A stretch of DNA of 64,000 nt from Micromonospora rosaria (GTDB taxonomy: Bacteria; Actinomycetota; Actinomycetes; Mycobacteriales; Micromonosporaceae): NCBI RefSeq assembly GCF_001567585.1, contig NZ_LRQV01000019.1:1-64000 (forward strand), read 5' to 3'. This document shows positions 1-8,458 of this stretch, piece by piece (position 1 is the stretch's first letter; every line of letters starts with the position of its first letter). The notes under the pieces were generated by a model, which was given only the letters and a program-made list of their open reading frames with translations, searched no databases and was not told the origin of the DNA. The translations under genes and the position numbers were made by a program.

Positions 1-461
1 GGCTCGGGTTCTGCCCCCTCTGCCGCCAACTCGTCCCAACCTAACAAAGCACTACTAGTGCTCTGACCACGAACGTTCGGGGTGTTGGATGACACGCCGT
101 CCGGGGTGCCGGCCGCTGGGCGTGGGTGGTTCAGGCTGTGGTGGTGGCAGAACCTGTTCGTGTTCGGCGGCTCAGTGACCATGAGGGTCAGCAGGACGGC
201 CACCCGCTCGGCGCACCGTGGAGCCCTGCCCTGACCACCGTGCCACAGGACTTCGTAGACGTCGGGCGACGGGCCTTCGGCGAGGTGGTCGCCACCATGG
301 GGAAGGCCCGCCGCCGCAGAACACCTCCGGCACCCCCAGTTGCTGATCCGGGAGAGCAGTGGACCGCCACCCGAGGCCAAGCGCAGCTGACAGTCTCCCG
401 ACCGGCGAAGGGGAACCGTCGCGCCGGGCCCGTGTCGCCATGGCGTTCTCCGGCGATCTGG
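1..461. other. Left-edge region without a supported gene
   Basis: No reading frame here on either strand has a recognisable protein family. Open frames on both strands are arginine- and proline-rich and look like chance GC-rich frames. The short sequence around 45-60 is a small palindrome-rich patch (cactactagtg). A remnant of a mobile element is possible but nothing visible proves it. Confidence 0.4.
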
Positions 462-1898
462 TCAGGCCACGGGCACCCGCCGGTCGCGACCCGCGATCCA
501 TGCGGCCACGACCGTGGCTACACCGAAGGCGACGAGCATCACGACGACGTAAAGGTTGACGCCCGCCGACGAGGGTGCGGAGCTGCCGGTGATCGCGGTG
601 GCGCTCAGCACGCTTCCACCGACAATGTTCAGCACGACCGTGCCGACGCCCAGCATTACCTGCACGAGGGCGGCGACGACGCCCTGCCTTTCCTCGCTCA
701 CGAGCGTCGTCGAGAGGTTGAAGCCCGAGGTCACCACCGCGCCCGCGGTGAATCCGAGGAGACCGGCGCAGATGACGGCGGGCACGAACGATGCGGTCGA
801 GAACAGGAGGCCGAGCGCCGAGATCGTGCCGATGAGCACGCCGCCGACGAGCGTGCGCGCGGGGCCGGTGCGGCCTCCCAGCCATCCCGTGAGTACTCCG
901 CCGGTCGCGGCACCGAGCGCCGGCGCCGCGAACAGGAGGCCCAGCGCACCGGTCTCACCCGCGAGACCGTAGCCGAGGCCGTCGGCCGGCGACGTCTGTC
1001 CGATGATGCCCATCAGCTGCAGAAGTGCCTGGTAGGCGCCGGCGCCGAGCATCACGACCAGCAGCGTCGCGATCACGGGGCGCGTCAGCATGCGCAGATC
1101 GACGACCGGCTCGGGGATCCGCAGTGCCGTGAACGCCCATGCCACCAGCAGCACGGCGCCCGAAACGAGAAGGAGGATCAGTCCGATGTTCGCCCAGCCC
1201 GCGGCGGGGCCGAGACTGATATAGCTGAGTACTCCGGCGAGACCGAGTCCGAGCAGGAGGGTGCCCACGACGTCGACACGACCACGTGCGTGCACGGGCG
1301 ACTCGGGGAGGAACACCCGCACGGCGGCTGCGGCCACGAGTGCGAGTGCGGCGGACAGCACGAACACCGCGCGGAAGTCGAACGCCTCGACCACCGCTTC
1401 GAAGAGGAAGGGGGACACGATCCCGAGGATCGCCGACCCCGAGGTGACGATGCCGACCGAGGTCATACCCACGCGCGCGGGAAAGACCTGGCGGATGTAC
1501 ACGACAGTGATGAACACCGAGCCCACGGCGGCTCCCTGAATGACCCGGCCGAGCAGGAAGATTCCCACGGTGGGCGCGACGAGGCACACGAGTGCGCCGA
1601 CGCCGCCCACGAGGAGTGCGAGCACCAGCACGCGACGTTTGCCGTAGACGTCAGCGCTCTTGCCCAGGAGCGGCGCCCACATCGCGCCGGCGAGGATCGC
1701 GCTGGCGTTGAGCCAGGCGCTCTGGTCGGTGCCGAAGAACTCCGCCATCTGCGGCAGCACGAGCAGCGGCGCGACTATGACGGTGTCGACGAGCGTGTTC
1801 GCGACGATGAGGATCGCGACCCACCACACGATCCGGGCGTTCCACCGGCCGTCGTCTCGGGCCGAGAACTGATGAGTGCTCGCGGTTGTCTGCGTCAT
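462..1898 (-). CDS. MFS multidrug-type transporter (DHA2-like)
   Basis: A 478-residue integral membrane transporter of the major facilitator superfamily, presumably a proton-driven drug or metabolite exporter. Hydrophobic segments run along its length with the early MFS loop signature SADVYGKRRV near residue 80, and the family's intracellular LPESPVHARGRVD loop in the middle. Its length and spacing suit a 14-helix DHA2-type pump. I start at the ATG at 1898 (MTQTTAST) because GGAAG lies just upstream; a start at 2000 would add 34 residues without membrane character. It diverges from a TetR regulator across 237 bp, the usual arrangement for a regulator repressing its neighbouring efflux pump. 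The substrate cannot be read from sequence. It lies in the compositionally distinct left segment. Confidence 0.85.
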   Translation of the reverse strand: MTQTTASTHQFSARDDGRWNARIVWWVAILIVANTLVDTVIVAPLLVLPQMAEFFGTDQSAWLNASAILAGAMWAPLLGKSADVYGKRRVLVLALLVGGVGALVCLVAPTVGIFLLGRVIQGAAVGSVFITVVYIRQVFPARVGMTSVGIVTSGSAILGIVSPFLFEAVVEAFDFRAVFVLSAALALVAAAAVRVFLPESPVHARGRVDVVGTLLLGLGLAGVLSYISLGPAAGWANIGLILLLVSGAVLLVAWAFTALRIPEPVVDLRMLTRPVIATLLVVMLGAGAYQALLQLMGIIGQTSPADGLGYGLAGETGALGLLFAAPALGAATGGVLTGWLGGRTGPARTLVGGVLIGTISALGLLFSTASFVPAVICAGLLGFTAGAVVTSGFNLSTTLVSEERQGVVAALVQVMLGVGTVVLNIVGGSVLSATAITGSSAPSSAGVNLYVVVMLVAFGVATVVAAWIAGRDRRVPVA

Positions 1899-2135
1899 TG
1901 TCCACTTCCAGGAGTCCGGTACGACGCCTTCTGCGCCGAAGATTTCGGCCATTCTTGTGTGAAGTAGTTCCGGTGCGTCGAAGATGCAGGAACTGGGCAC
2001 TCATCACCTACGTGGCGCAGTAATCCTCACTTCCACCCGAAAGCGCGAGCGAAACAGCAACCGCCGGCTGCGGGTTTCCGGAAGCCGTCGCGCGACGGAT
2101 AAGGTCGGGAGGCGTCGAACGGAGGGCCAGGGCGC

Positions 2136-2735
2136 ATGACTGGGGACGGATCACGGGCGCGTCGCCCCGGCGGGCGAACGCGTCAGGTCACCGAGCGGCT
2201 GTCGGCTGCAGCGCTCGACATCCTCGCCGAGAAGGGCGTCGACGGACTGCAGTACGAAGAGCTCGCCGCCCGCGCACAGGTCGGGCGCGCGACGGTCTAC
2301 CGACGGTGGCCGAACCGAGACGATCTCCTCCGCGACGTGCTCGCCCGGTTCGCCGAGGCATCGGTGCCGATCGCCGACACCGGCGACGTCGTGCACGACC
2401 TCACGACATTCCTGCATGCGTTCGCGGAGGCCTCTGCCACGCCGACGGGTCGTGCAGTCCTGCAGATCCTCGTCCGACGCTCCGACGAGGGAGACGGGCT
2501 GCACCGCATGGGGCTCGAACTCCTCGATCGTCGCACCGACGACCTGCAGCGGCGCCTCGACCGGGCAACCGAGGCCGAGCAGCTACCGCCCGTCAAGGCA
2601 CCTTTCGTCAACATGATGCTCGCAGGCCCCGTGCAATGGTTCGTCCTGCGCCGGTCACGCCCCTTCACGCTCACCGACGCACGCGAGATCGTCGAACTCG
2701 TCGTAGCCGGATTGTGGCGGGATCACCGCGACTGA
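2136..2735 (+). CDS. TetR/AcrR family transcriptional regulator
   Basis: A 199-residue repressor of the TetR type. The N-terminal helix-turn-helix is clear at about residues 35-62 (AARAQVGRATVYRRWPNRDD), containing the family's typical YRRWPNRDDLL end. The C-terminal part is helical and would bind the inducer; it resembles the TetR_C_16-like class. It is divergent from the MFS transporter (462-1898) and precedes a crotonase by 138 bp, so it could control either or both. The 138-bp gap holds a TTAGAGA...TCTCATTA element (2813-2836) that might be an operator, but its symmetry is poor. The ligand is unknown. Confidence 0.9.
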   Translation: MTGDGSRARRPGGRTRQVTERLSAAALDILAEKGVDGLQYEELAARAQVGRATVYRRWPNRDDLLRDVLARFAEASVPIADTGDVVHDLTTFLHAFAEASATPTGRAVLQILVRRSDEGDGLHRMGLELLDRRTDDLQRRLDRATEAEQLPPVKAPFVNMMLAGPVQWFVLRRSRPFTLTDAREIVELVVAGLWRDHRD

Positions 2736-2873
2736 GACCCGTAATCTTCGTCGACCGGCCAGTCAGGGTCCATTCCCTGCGATGTTCGTCCGGGTGCGCA
2801 CGGCCGCTCGCCTTAGAGAGATAGGTTGTCTCATTAGCGGGCGGGAGGGCTCGCTCCGACGAAGGGACTCACC

Positions 2874-3728
2874 ATGGTGGACACGTCGAGCTTCGGATGG
2901 GACGGCCACGTGGCCCCCACGCCCCTCGAGGAGTACTCGCGGCGCTACGCCGACTTCTTCGAGATGCGCCGAGAGGACGGCATCCTCGAACTGCGCCTGC
3001 ACACGGACGGCGGACCGTACGTGCACAACTGGGCCGCCCACAACGCTTGGAACCGCGTATGGCAGGACGTGGGCAACGACCCCGAGAACCACGTGCTCAT
3101 CATCACGGGCACGGGGGAGACCTGGTTCCAGGGCGACCCGCGACAGACCTGGCCCAAGCCGCTCGTCGAGGAAACGCCGGACTACATCTTCCAGCAGACG
3201 ATCGACGCGTGGAAGCTGATCGAGAACTTCGTCAACAACATCGACATCCCCACCATCGCGGCGGTGAACGGACCCGGGATCCACACCGAGTTCGCGCTCA
3301 TGTGCGACGTGACGCTCGCGGCAGAGGACGCCGACTTCATGGACCCCCACTTCATGGCCGGTACGGCACCGGGTGACGGTCTCGCACTCGCGCTGCAGCA
3401 CCTCATGGGCACGAAGCGCGCCGCGTACGCCATCTACGGCGGGACCTCGATTCCCGCACGGAAGGCGCTCGAGTACGGGCTCGTCAGCGACGTGCTGCCC
3501 CGTGAGGAGGTCGTACCCAAGGCATGGCAGCTCGCGCGCGACATCATGAAGCGCCCGCGGTTCGCGCGCTGGGCGACGCACAACATCCTCAACCGCCCGT
3601 GGCGCAAGCTCGTCGCCGAGGACTTCGGCTTCCACTTCTCGCAGCAGTCGCTCGCCACGGTGGCGTCGAAGGCGCTCATCCCCGACCCCGACCTGGTCGC
3701 CGACGCCCGCCAGCGCAAGGTCTGGTAG
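2874..3728 (+). CDS. Crotonase-fold hydrolase, 6-oxocamphor hydrolase-like
   Basis: A 284-residue crotonase-superfamily protein. The fold markers are present: the TGTG oxyanion-side loop (residues 79-82) and IAAVNGP (128-134). What sets it apart is DPHF...PGDG, placing His159 and Asp168 nine residues apart. Rhodococcus 6-oxocamphor hydrolase has its catalytic His145/Asp154 with the same spacing and the same PHF...PGDG context, and shares the N-terminal EYSxxY motif. The likely reaction is therefore retro-Claisen C-C cleavage of a cyclic beta-diketone rather than enoyl-CoA hydration, but this is inference; many relatives are annotated simply as enoyl-CoA hydratase. AAGGGA precedes the ATG. A broken alpha/beta hydrolase follows 5 bp later, consistent with a small catabolic operon. 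Confidence 0.8.
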   Translation: MVDTSSFGWDGHVAPTPLEEYSRRYADFFEMRREDGILELRLHTDGGPYVHNWAAHNAWNRVWQDVGNDPENHVLIITGTGETWFQGDPRQTWPKPLVEETPDYIFQQTIDAWKLIENFVNNIDIPTIAAVNGPGIHTEFALMCDVTLAAEDADFMDPHFMAGTAPGDGLALALQHLMGTKRAAYAIYGGTSIPARKALEYGLVSDVLPREEVVPKAWQLARDIMKRPRFARWATHNILNRPWRKLVAEDFGFHFSQQSLATVASKALIPDPDLVADARQRKVW

Positions 3729-3733
3729 CGCGG

Positions 3734-4524
3734 ATGAGGGGAGGCGAAGCGTCACGTGTCTCCACCGGCGACGGAGTGACATCATTCCGCGTCGAGGGCG
3801 CCGGGCCTCCCCTCGTCCTCGTTCACGGGCTGCAGGTGGGGCAGAAGATCTTCGCCGAACTGCTGCCGCACCTCGTGTCCGCTTTCACCGTGATCACGTA
3901 TGACCAGCGGGATCGGGGCGAAACCGCCTTCGCGCCGGTGCCCTACACAACCACGATCTGGCCGATGACCTCGCCGCGCTGATCACGGCGCTCGGATTCT
4001 CGCGCGCGCACGTTCTGGGAACGTCGTTCGGTGGGATGGTGGCGCAGGCCTTCGCGTTGCGTCATCCCGACCTTCTCGACACTCTCGTGCTCGGCGCGAC
4101 CTCGCAGGCCCCGTTCCGACCCGAACGGCTCGCGGGTCCCGTGGCGGGGCTTCTGGGCGCGCTGGAGGCCGGCGACGACGAGAAAGCCCGTGCTCTCCTC
4201 GCGCGGATGGCGCCAACCGTCGCCTCCGCCGCCCAGGATGGGGGCCTCCGAAGCGCGCCCGCCCGCAACGACGCGCTCATGCGTCGCTTCGCGGCGACGC
4301 GTGCCTTCGACACCCGTGGGTGTCTGGCTGCGATCGGCGCGAGAACCCTTGTCGTGCACGGACGCGACGATGCGATGGTGCCGATCCAGGATGCGCTGTC
4401 GATGGCGGGGGAGATCGCACACGCCGATGTCCTCGTGCTCGCGGGGGCCGGTCACGCGTGGGAGAACGACCAGCCCGCGCGCGCTGCGAGCGCGATCGCC
4501 GCGTTCCTGGCGGACACGCGGTGA
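3734..4524 (+). pseudogene. Alpha/beta hydrolase, frameshifted
   Basis: Two adjacent frames make one alpha/beta-fold hydrolase. The first part (ATG at 3734) carries PLVLVHGLQVGQ, the oxyanion-side HG motif, and DQRDRGET. The second carries HVLGTSFGGMVAQ, a nucleophile elbow G-T-S-F-G-G, then HAWEND near the C-terminus with the catalytic His. The break is near 3945-3950, where CTACACAACCACGATC has lost one base relative to the expected codons for Tyr-Thr-Asn-His-Asp. All catalytic elements are intact on either side, so the gene is either recently inactivated or carries a sequencing error. It follows the crotonase by 5 bp and probably belonged to the same catabolic operon. Confidence 0.8.
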
Positions 4525-4628
4525 CCACAGTCGCACCCGGTGACTGCAGTCGCGTGCCGTGACGCCGTGCCCTGACGTGGCGCCGTGACGTGGCGCGACG
4601 TTCGTCACCTCTCACGCGCTGCCTCAGG

Positions 4629-5840
4629 TCACCGTACGCGCTGCCCGCCGAGGCTCACGTGGCGGATGCGGTCGCGCAGTCCCCGCAGGTCGTCGAGGCG
4701 GCCGTCCACCACGACGAGATCGGCGAGCATCCCCGGGGCGATGGCGCCGAGGCCGTCCTGCCGGAGCAGGGCGGCAGCACTCGAGGTGGCAGCCCGCCAC
4801 GCGTCCTGCGGTGTCATCGACGATGCCTCGGTCATGAGCTGCAACTCGTCGAGGTTGCTCGCCGAGGGGTGGGCGTAGGGCGGGGAGTCGGTGCCCATCG
4901 CGATCTTGACGCCCGCGTCCACCGCTCGGGCGAAACTCGCCCGGTGCGCCTCGAGAGCCTCACGCGCGAGTGCCAGGCTCTCGGCGGGGATCGGCACGCC
5001 GCGGTCGGCAGCGTCGACGATCGCGCGGGTTGCCGAGAGCGTCGGCACGAGCCAAGCGTCCGCGCGCAGCATGAGATCTATCGCCTCGTCGTCGAGGTGA
5101 TACCCGTGCTCGATCGAGCGCGCCCCGTGTCGGAGCGCCGCCTTGATCCCCTCGGTGCCCTGCGCGTGCGCAAAGAAGTCGGTCCCCGCGGCCGCTGCCT
5201 CGGCGGCGATCACCTCAAGCTCGTCGTCGCGGAAGTGCGTGTGTCGCGGATCGTCCCCCGGCGACATGACGCCCCCGGTGGTTGCGATCTTGATCGTGTC
5301 GGCCCCCGCGCGCAGCACCTCTCGCACACCGCGGCGCACGTCGTCTACTCCGTCGCGCACCGCGCGCGGCCGCCCGGGGTGCGGCATCATCATCGACATC
5401 GAACGGCTACCGCCGGAGGGGAGGTGCAGATCGCTGTGGCCTCCGGTTTGGGACAGCATGACGAGCGCGATCTGCAGGCGCGGCCCCTCGATGAGCTTCT
5501 GCTCGATCGCCCGCTTGACGCCCAGGTCCGCACCGGCTGCATCGCGCGCCGAGGTGATCCCCTGATCGAGGAGGAGGGACAGATTGCGCAGAGCCTCGTA
5601 GTACTGGAGAGAGAACGGCTCCTGTTCGGCACGGGAGATGTTGAGGTCTCGCACCATGACGTGCACATGGCAGTCGAACAGCCCGGGAACGATCGACATC
5701 TCCGAGCAGTCGACGACGTCATCGCCGTCCAGGCCGGTTCCGACGTCGACGATGCGGTCACCGCTCACGGCGACGTCGACCCGCGAGGTCGAGGCTCCGT
5801 CGAACACGGTACCTCCCGCGAACACCGTGCGCTTCCGCAT
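4629..5840 (-). CDS. Metal-dependent amidohydrolase (imidazolonepropionase-like)
   Basis: A 403-residue cyclic amidohydrolase with a TIM-barrel metal site. Visible ligands are the first-strand FDCHVHV motif, a Lys/His middle region, FFAHAQGTEGI, IEHGYHLDDE and GTDSPPY with the last-strand Asp. This is the pattern of the Xaa-Pro dipeptidase/imidazolonepropionase-type branch; the substrate is unknown. I prefer the ATG at 5840 because GAGGG lies 6 bp upstream and the protein then begins with the usual beta-sandwich strand (TVFAGGTVFDG). A GTG at 5873 would overlap the stop of the L-serine dehydratase gene, so translational coupling is also possible. It is the downstream partner of that gene in a two-gene operon. 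Confidence 0.8.
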   Translation of the reverse strand: MRKRTVFAGGTVFDGASTSRVDVAVSGDRIVDVGTGLDGDDVVDCSEMSIVPGLFDCHVHVMVRDLNISRAEQEPFSLQYYEALRNLSLLLDQGITSARDAAGADLGVKRAIEQKLIEGPRLQIALVMLSQTGGHSDLHLPSGGSRSMSMMMPHPGRPRAVRDGVDDVRRGVREVLRAGADTIKIATTGGVMSPGDDPRHTHFRDDELEVIAAEAAAAGTDFFAHAQGTEGIKAALRHGARSIEHGYHLDDEAIDLMLRADAWLVPTLSATRAIVDAADRGVPIPAESLALAREALEAHRASFARAVDAGVKIAMGTDSPPYAHPSASNLDELQLMTEASSMTPQDAWRAATSSAAALLRQDGLGAIAPGMLADLVVVDGRLDDLRGLRDRIRHVSLGGQRVR

Positions 5841-5866
5841 GTCGACCCTCGGCCCGTCAGCCTCCG

Positions 5867-7270
5867 TCAGCACTCGACCACGTTAACGGCGAGGCCACCC
5901 AGCGCCGTCTCCTTGTACTTGTGGCTCATGTCTGCGCCCGTGTCGCGCATCGTCGTGATCACCTGGTCGAGCGAGACGCGGTGCTCGCCGTCGCCCCACA
6001 GGGCCATTCGCGCTGCATTGATGGCCTTCGACGCGGCGATCGCGTTGCGCTCGATGCACGGGATCTGCACGAGCCCGCCGATCGGATCGCACGTCAGACC
6101 GAGGTTGTGCTCCATCGCGATCTCGGCGGCGTTCTCGACCTGGCGAGGGGTCCCGCCCATGATCTCGGCCAGGCCCGCCGCCGCCATCGACGACGCCGAT
6201 CCGACCTCCCCTTGGCAACCGACCTCGGCACCCGAGATCGAGGCGTTGGCCTTGTACAGGGTGCCGATCGCCGCCGCGGTGAGAAGGAACCGCTCGATGA
6301 CCTCCTCGCGAGCGCCCTCGGCCGTCGATCGACCCGCGGGCGTGTAGTGCAGCGCGTAGTAGAGCACGGCGGGCACGATGCCCGCCGCCCCGTTCGTCGG
6401 CGCGGTCACGACCCGCCCGCCGCTCGCATTCTCCTCGTTCACGGCGAGGGCGATGAGGTTCACTCGCTGTTGCCAGTGCTCGCTGTCGTGGTCGGGATCC
6501 TCCGCTGCCAGTCGCGCCGCCCAGTCGCCCGCCCTGCGGCGTACCTGCAAGCCGCCGGGCAGCACGCCCGCGCGACCGATGGACGAACGCACGCATGCTT
6601 CCATGACGTCCCAGATGTGCTTGAGTCCCGCCCTGATCTCGTCGTCCGAGCGTCGGGCGCGCTCGTTCTCGCGCATCACGTCGCTCACCGCGAGGCCGGT
6701 CTCGTCGCACACGGCGAGAAGCTCCGCCCCCGAGCGGAACGGCAGGGGAGGCATCTGCGGCTCGGGCTGGTCGGCAGAGGATTCGTCGCCTTCGCGCACG
6801 ATGAACCCGCCGCCGACCGAGAAGTACGTCTCGCTGGCGAGCTCGTCGCCGGCGGCGTCGACCACGGTGAACGAGAGGGCGTTGGGGTGCCGGGGGTGTA
6901 CGGTCAGCGGGCGCAGGACGAAGTCCTTCATCCGGCAGGGGACGGGGTGTCGCCCGCCGAGCGAGACCATGCCCGTGCGCGTGATCTTGTCGAGACGCGC
7001 GGTGATCTCGTCGGGCGTGATCTCGTCCGAGCGTGCGCCGGCCAGCCCCAACAGGACGGCCGTGAACGTGCCGTGACCGGCACCCGTCGCGGCGAGGGAG
7101 CCGAAGATCTCGACGCGAACCTGTGCCACCTGGTCGATGACGCCTCGCTCGCCGATCAACCCGACGAACTCGGCAGCGGCCTTCATCGGGCCGACGGTGT
7201 GAGAGCTCGACGGGCCGATCCCGACCGTGAACAGATCGAACACCCCGACGGCTGGCTGCGCGTACGTCAT
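5867..7270 (-). CDS. sdaA: Iron-sulfur L-serine ammonia-lyase (L-serine dehydratase)
   Basis: A 467-residue single-chain L-serine dehydratase that turns L-serine into pyruvate and ammonia with a [4Fe-4S] cluster. The N-terminal domain begins with the family signature [14 protein letters not shown] (residues 18-30). Cluster cysteines are Cys352 (GCQGEVGSA), Cys394 and Cys405 ([12 protein letters not shown]), and the protein ends in Cys467. The spacings 42, 11 and 62 equal those of the Legionella enzyme (Cys343, 385, 396 and C-terminal 458), where the tail cysteine caps the cluster. Everything needed for catalysis is therefore present. It is followed by the amidohydrolase gene and diverges in context from an Lrp-type regulator, which may sense amino acids and control it. 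Confidence 0.95.
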   Translation of the reverse strand: MTYAQPAVGVFDLFTVGIGPSSSHTVGPMKAAAEFVGLIGERGVIDQVAQVRVEIFGSLAATGAGHGTFTAVLLGLAGARSDEITPDEITARLDKITRTGMVSLGGRHPVPCRMKDFVLRPLTVHPRHPNALSFTVVDAAGDELASETYFSVGGGFIVREGDESSADQPEPQMPPLPFRSGAELLAVCDETGLAVSDVMRENERARRSDDEIRAGLKHIWDVMEACVRSSIGRAGVLPGGLQVRRRAGDWAARLAAEDPDHDSEHWQQRVNLIALAVNEENASGGRVVTAPTNGAAGIVPAVLYYALHYTPAGRSTAEGAREEVIERFLLTAAAIGTLYKANASISGAEVGCQGEVGSASSMAAAGLAEIMGGTPRQVENAAEIAMEHNLGLTCDPIGGLVQIPCIERNAIAASKAINAARMALWGDGEHRVSLDQVITTMRDTGADMSHKYKETALGGLAVNVVEC

Positions 7271-7336
7271 GGGGCAGCACGATACGTTGTGTGATCACCA
7301 ACCGCTTCGAGATGCGGAATCACTGCCGGGATGCCT

Positions 7337-8377
7337 CTATCCGTGCAGTAAAGATGTCGGCAGAGGAACCATCACGCCGGTTGCCATACCCTGCGCGTTC
7401 ACGTGCATCCCCTCCTTCTTCAAGCTGCGCAGCACCACCGAGCGGTCGGCGATGGACACGCCGTGGACGCTCTCCTCGATGGCGACTTCGAGTCGCTGGA
7501 CGTCGGCGAGGGTCTTCATCCACACCGACAGCACGAGGTTGTAGGGGCCGAGCGTCGAGACGGCCAGACGCACTTCGCTGAGGCGCGTGATGGCCGATCC
7601 CACCCGGCCCGCCATGGCGGCCGGCACCCGCAGGAAGTACCACGCGTGAACGGGCCAGCCCGAGTGTGCGCGTGCGACCTCCGTGCGCACGACGAGTCGC
7701 CCGCGGGCGCTGAGCGTCGTGAGAGTCTCGCGGATCCGCCGCTGCCCGATCCCCAGACTCCTCGCGATGGCGGCGACTGTCGCGCGTCCGTCATGGGCGA
7801 GGATCTGCAGCAGTTCGTGCTCCAACTGCTCGTCGACGCGGGCGCGCGTCGCCATCGAAGACACGACCGTGCGTTCGACGGCCGTGGCTTCACTCGCCGA
7901 CAACGCCCGCAGACGCCACTGGCCCGCGTCGGTGAACGGCGACGAGAGGATGTGCGTGCGGGTGGCGCGCACACCCTCGAGCCGACGTATCCGGCCCATG
8001 ATGTACTCGCTCAGGTCGTTCAGGTCGGCGGCACCGACCATCACGAGGAGATCGCGCCCTCCGGCGGTGTGATCGACCGTGAACGCCTCGGGATCGGCAG
8101 CGAGTGCGCTCGCGATCTGCAAGGTCGCGCCAGGCTCCGCTCCGACCTCAAGGATGGCGGACGGTCCGCGTGCCTCGGCGCCAGGGTGACCAGCGACCCA
8201 CGCCAGCCCGTCGTCGGTCAGTCGCTCCCAGCGGCGGGCGAGTGTGACCGAATCCACTCCGATGATCGGCGCGAGCGCTGCCCAGCGAGCCCGCGGGTTG
8301 ATCTGGAGTGCATGGATCAGTCGCCGATCGGTCTCATCGAGGCTGTGAACCTGCGTAGAAACCTCGCGTGTGTTCAT
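7337..8377 (-). CDS. Lrp/AsnC-family regulator with duplicated modules
   Basis: A 346-residue regulator, about twice the ordinary Lrp length of 150-160. Two winged-helix units are visible: DETDRRLIHALQINPRAR near the N-terminus and LLQILAHDGRATVAAIARS in the middle, each followed by a RAM-like effector region. This duplicated architecture is common in actinobacteria. The gene lies just upstream of the serine dehydratase on the same strand and 81 bp from a divergent MFS transporter/M20 hydrolase operon. It could therefore couple amino-acid sensing to both. The ligand is not predictable. Confidence 0.9.
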   Translation of the reverse strand: MNTREVSTQVHSLDETDRRLIHALQINPRARWAALAPIIGVDSVTLARRWERLTDDGLAWVAGHPGAEARGPSAILEVGAEPGATLQIASALAADPEAFTVDHTAGGRDLLVMVGAADLNDLSEYIMGRIRRLEGVRATRTHILSSPFTDAGQWRLRALSASEATAVERTVVSSMATRARVDEQLEHELLQILAHDGRATVAAIARSLGIGQRRIRETLTTLSARGRLVVRTEVARAHSGWPVHAWYFLRVPAAMAGRVGSAITRLSEVRLAVSTLGPYNLVLSVWMKTLADVQRLEVAIEESVHGVSIADRSVVLRSLKKEGMHVNAQGMATGVMVPLPTSLLHG

Positions 8378-8458
8378 GAACCTTCATCTTAGGCCCTCGT
8401 GCTGCCGCACCGAGCCACCATGGCGCATTGTCTGAGACACCCGTGTGAGGAGCCGCCA

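Noticed and set aside
125-145. A 21-mer (GGTGGTTCAGGC...) that recurs with 19 of 21 identities at 17484-17504.
   Set aside because: In 64 kb of GC-rich DNA one such pair is expected by chance, and the flanks do not match. Not enough to claim shared mobile-element ends.
126-1967. A 600-codon plus-strand frame opposite the MFS transporter.
   Set aside because: Its composition (His, Arg, Glu, Gly runs) is that of an antisense shadow, while the minus strand encodes a clear MFS protein.
1966-1994. AGTTCC...GGAACT inverted repeat between the MFS and TetR genes as a TetR operator.
   Set aside because: Arms of 6 bp spaced by 17 bp are weak evidence; many such pairs occur by chance.
4590-6347. A 580-codon plus-strand frame opposite the amidohydrolase and serine dehydratase.
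   Set aside because: The minus strand has both complete enzymes with active-site residues; the plus-strand frame has none.
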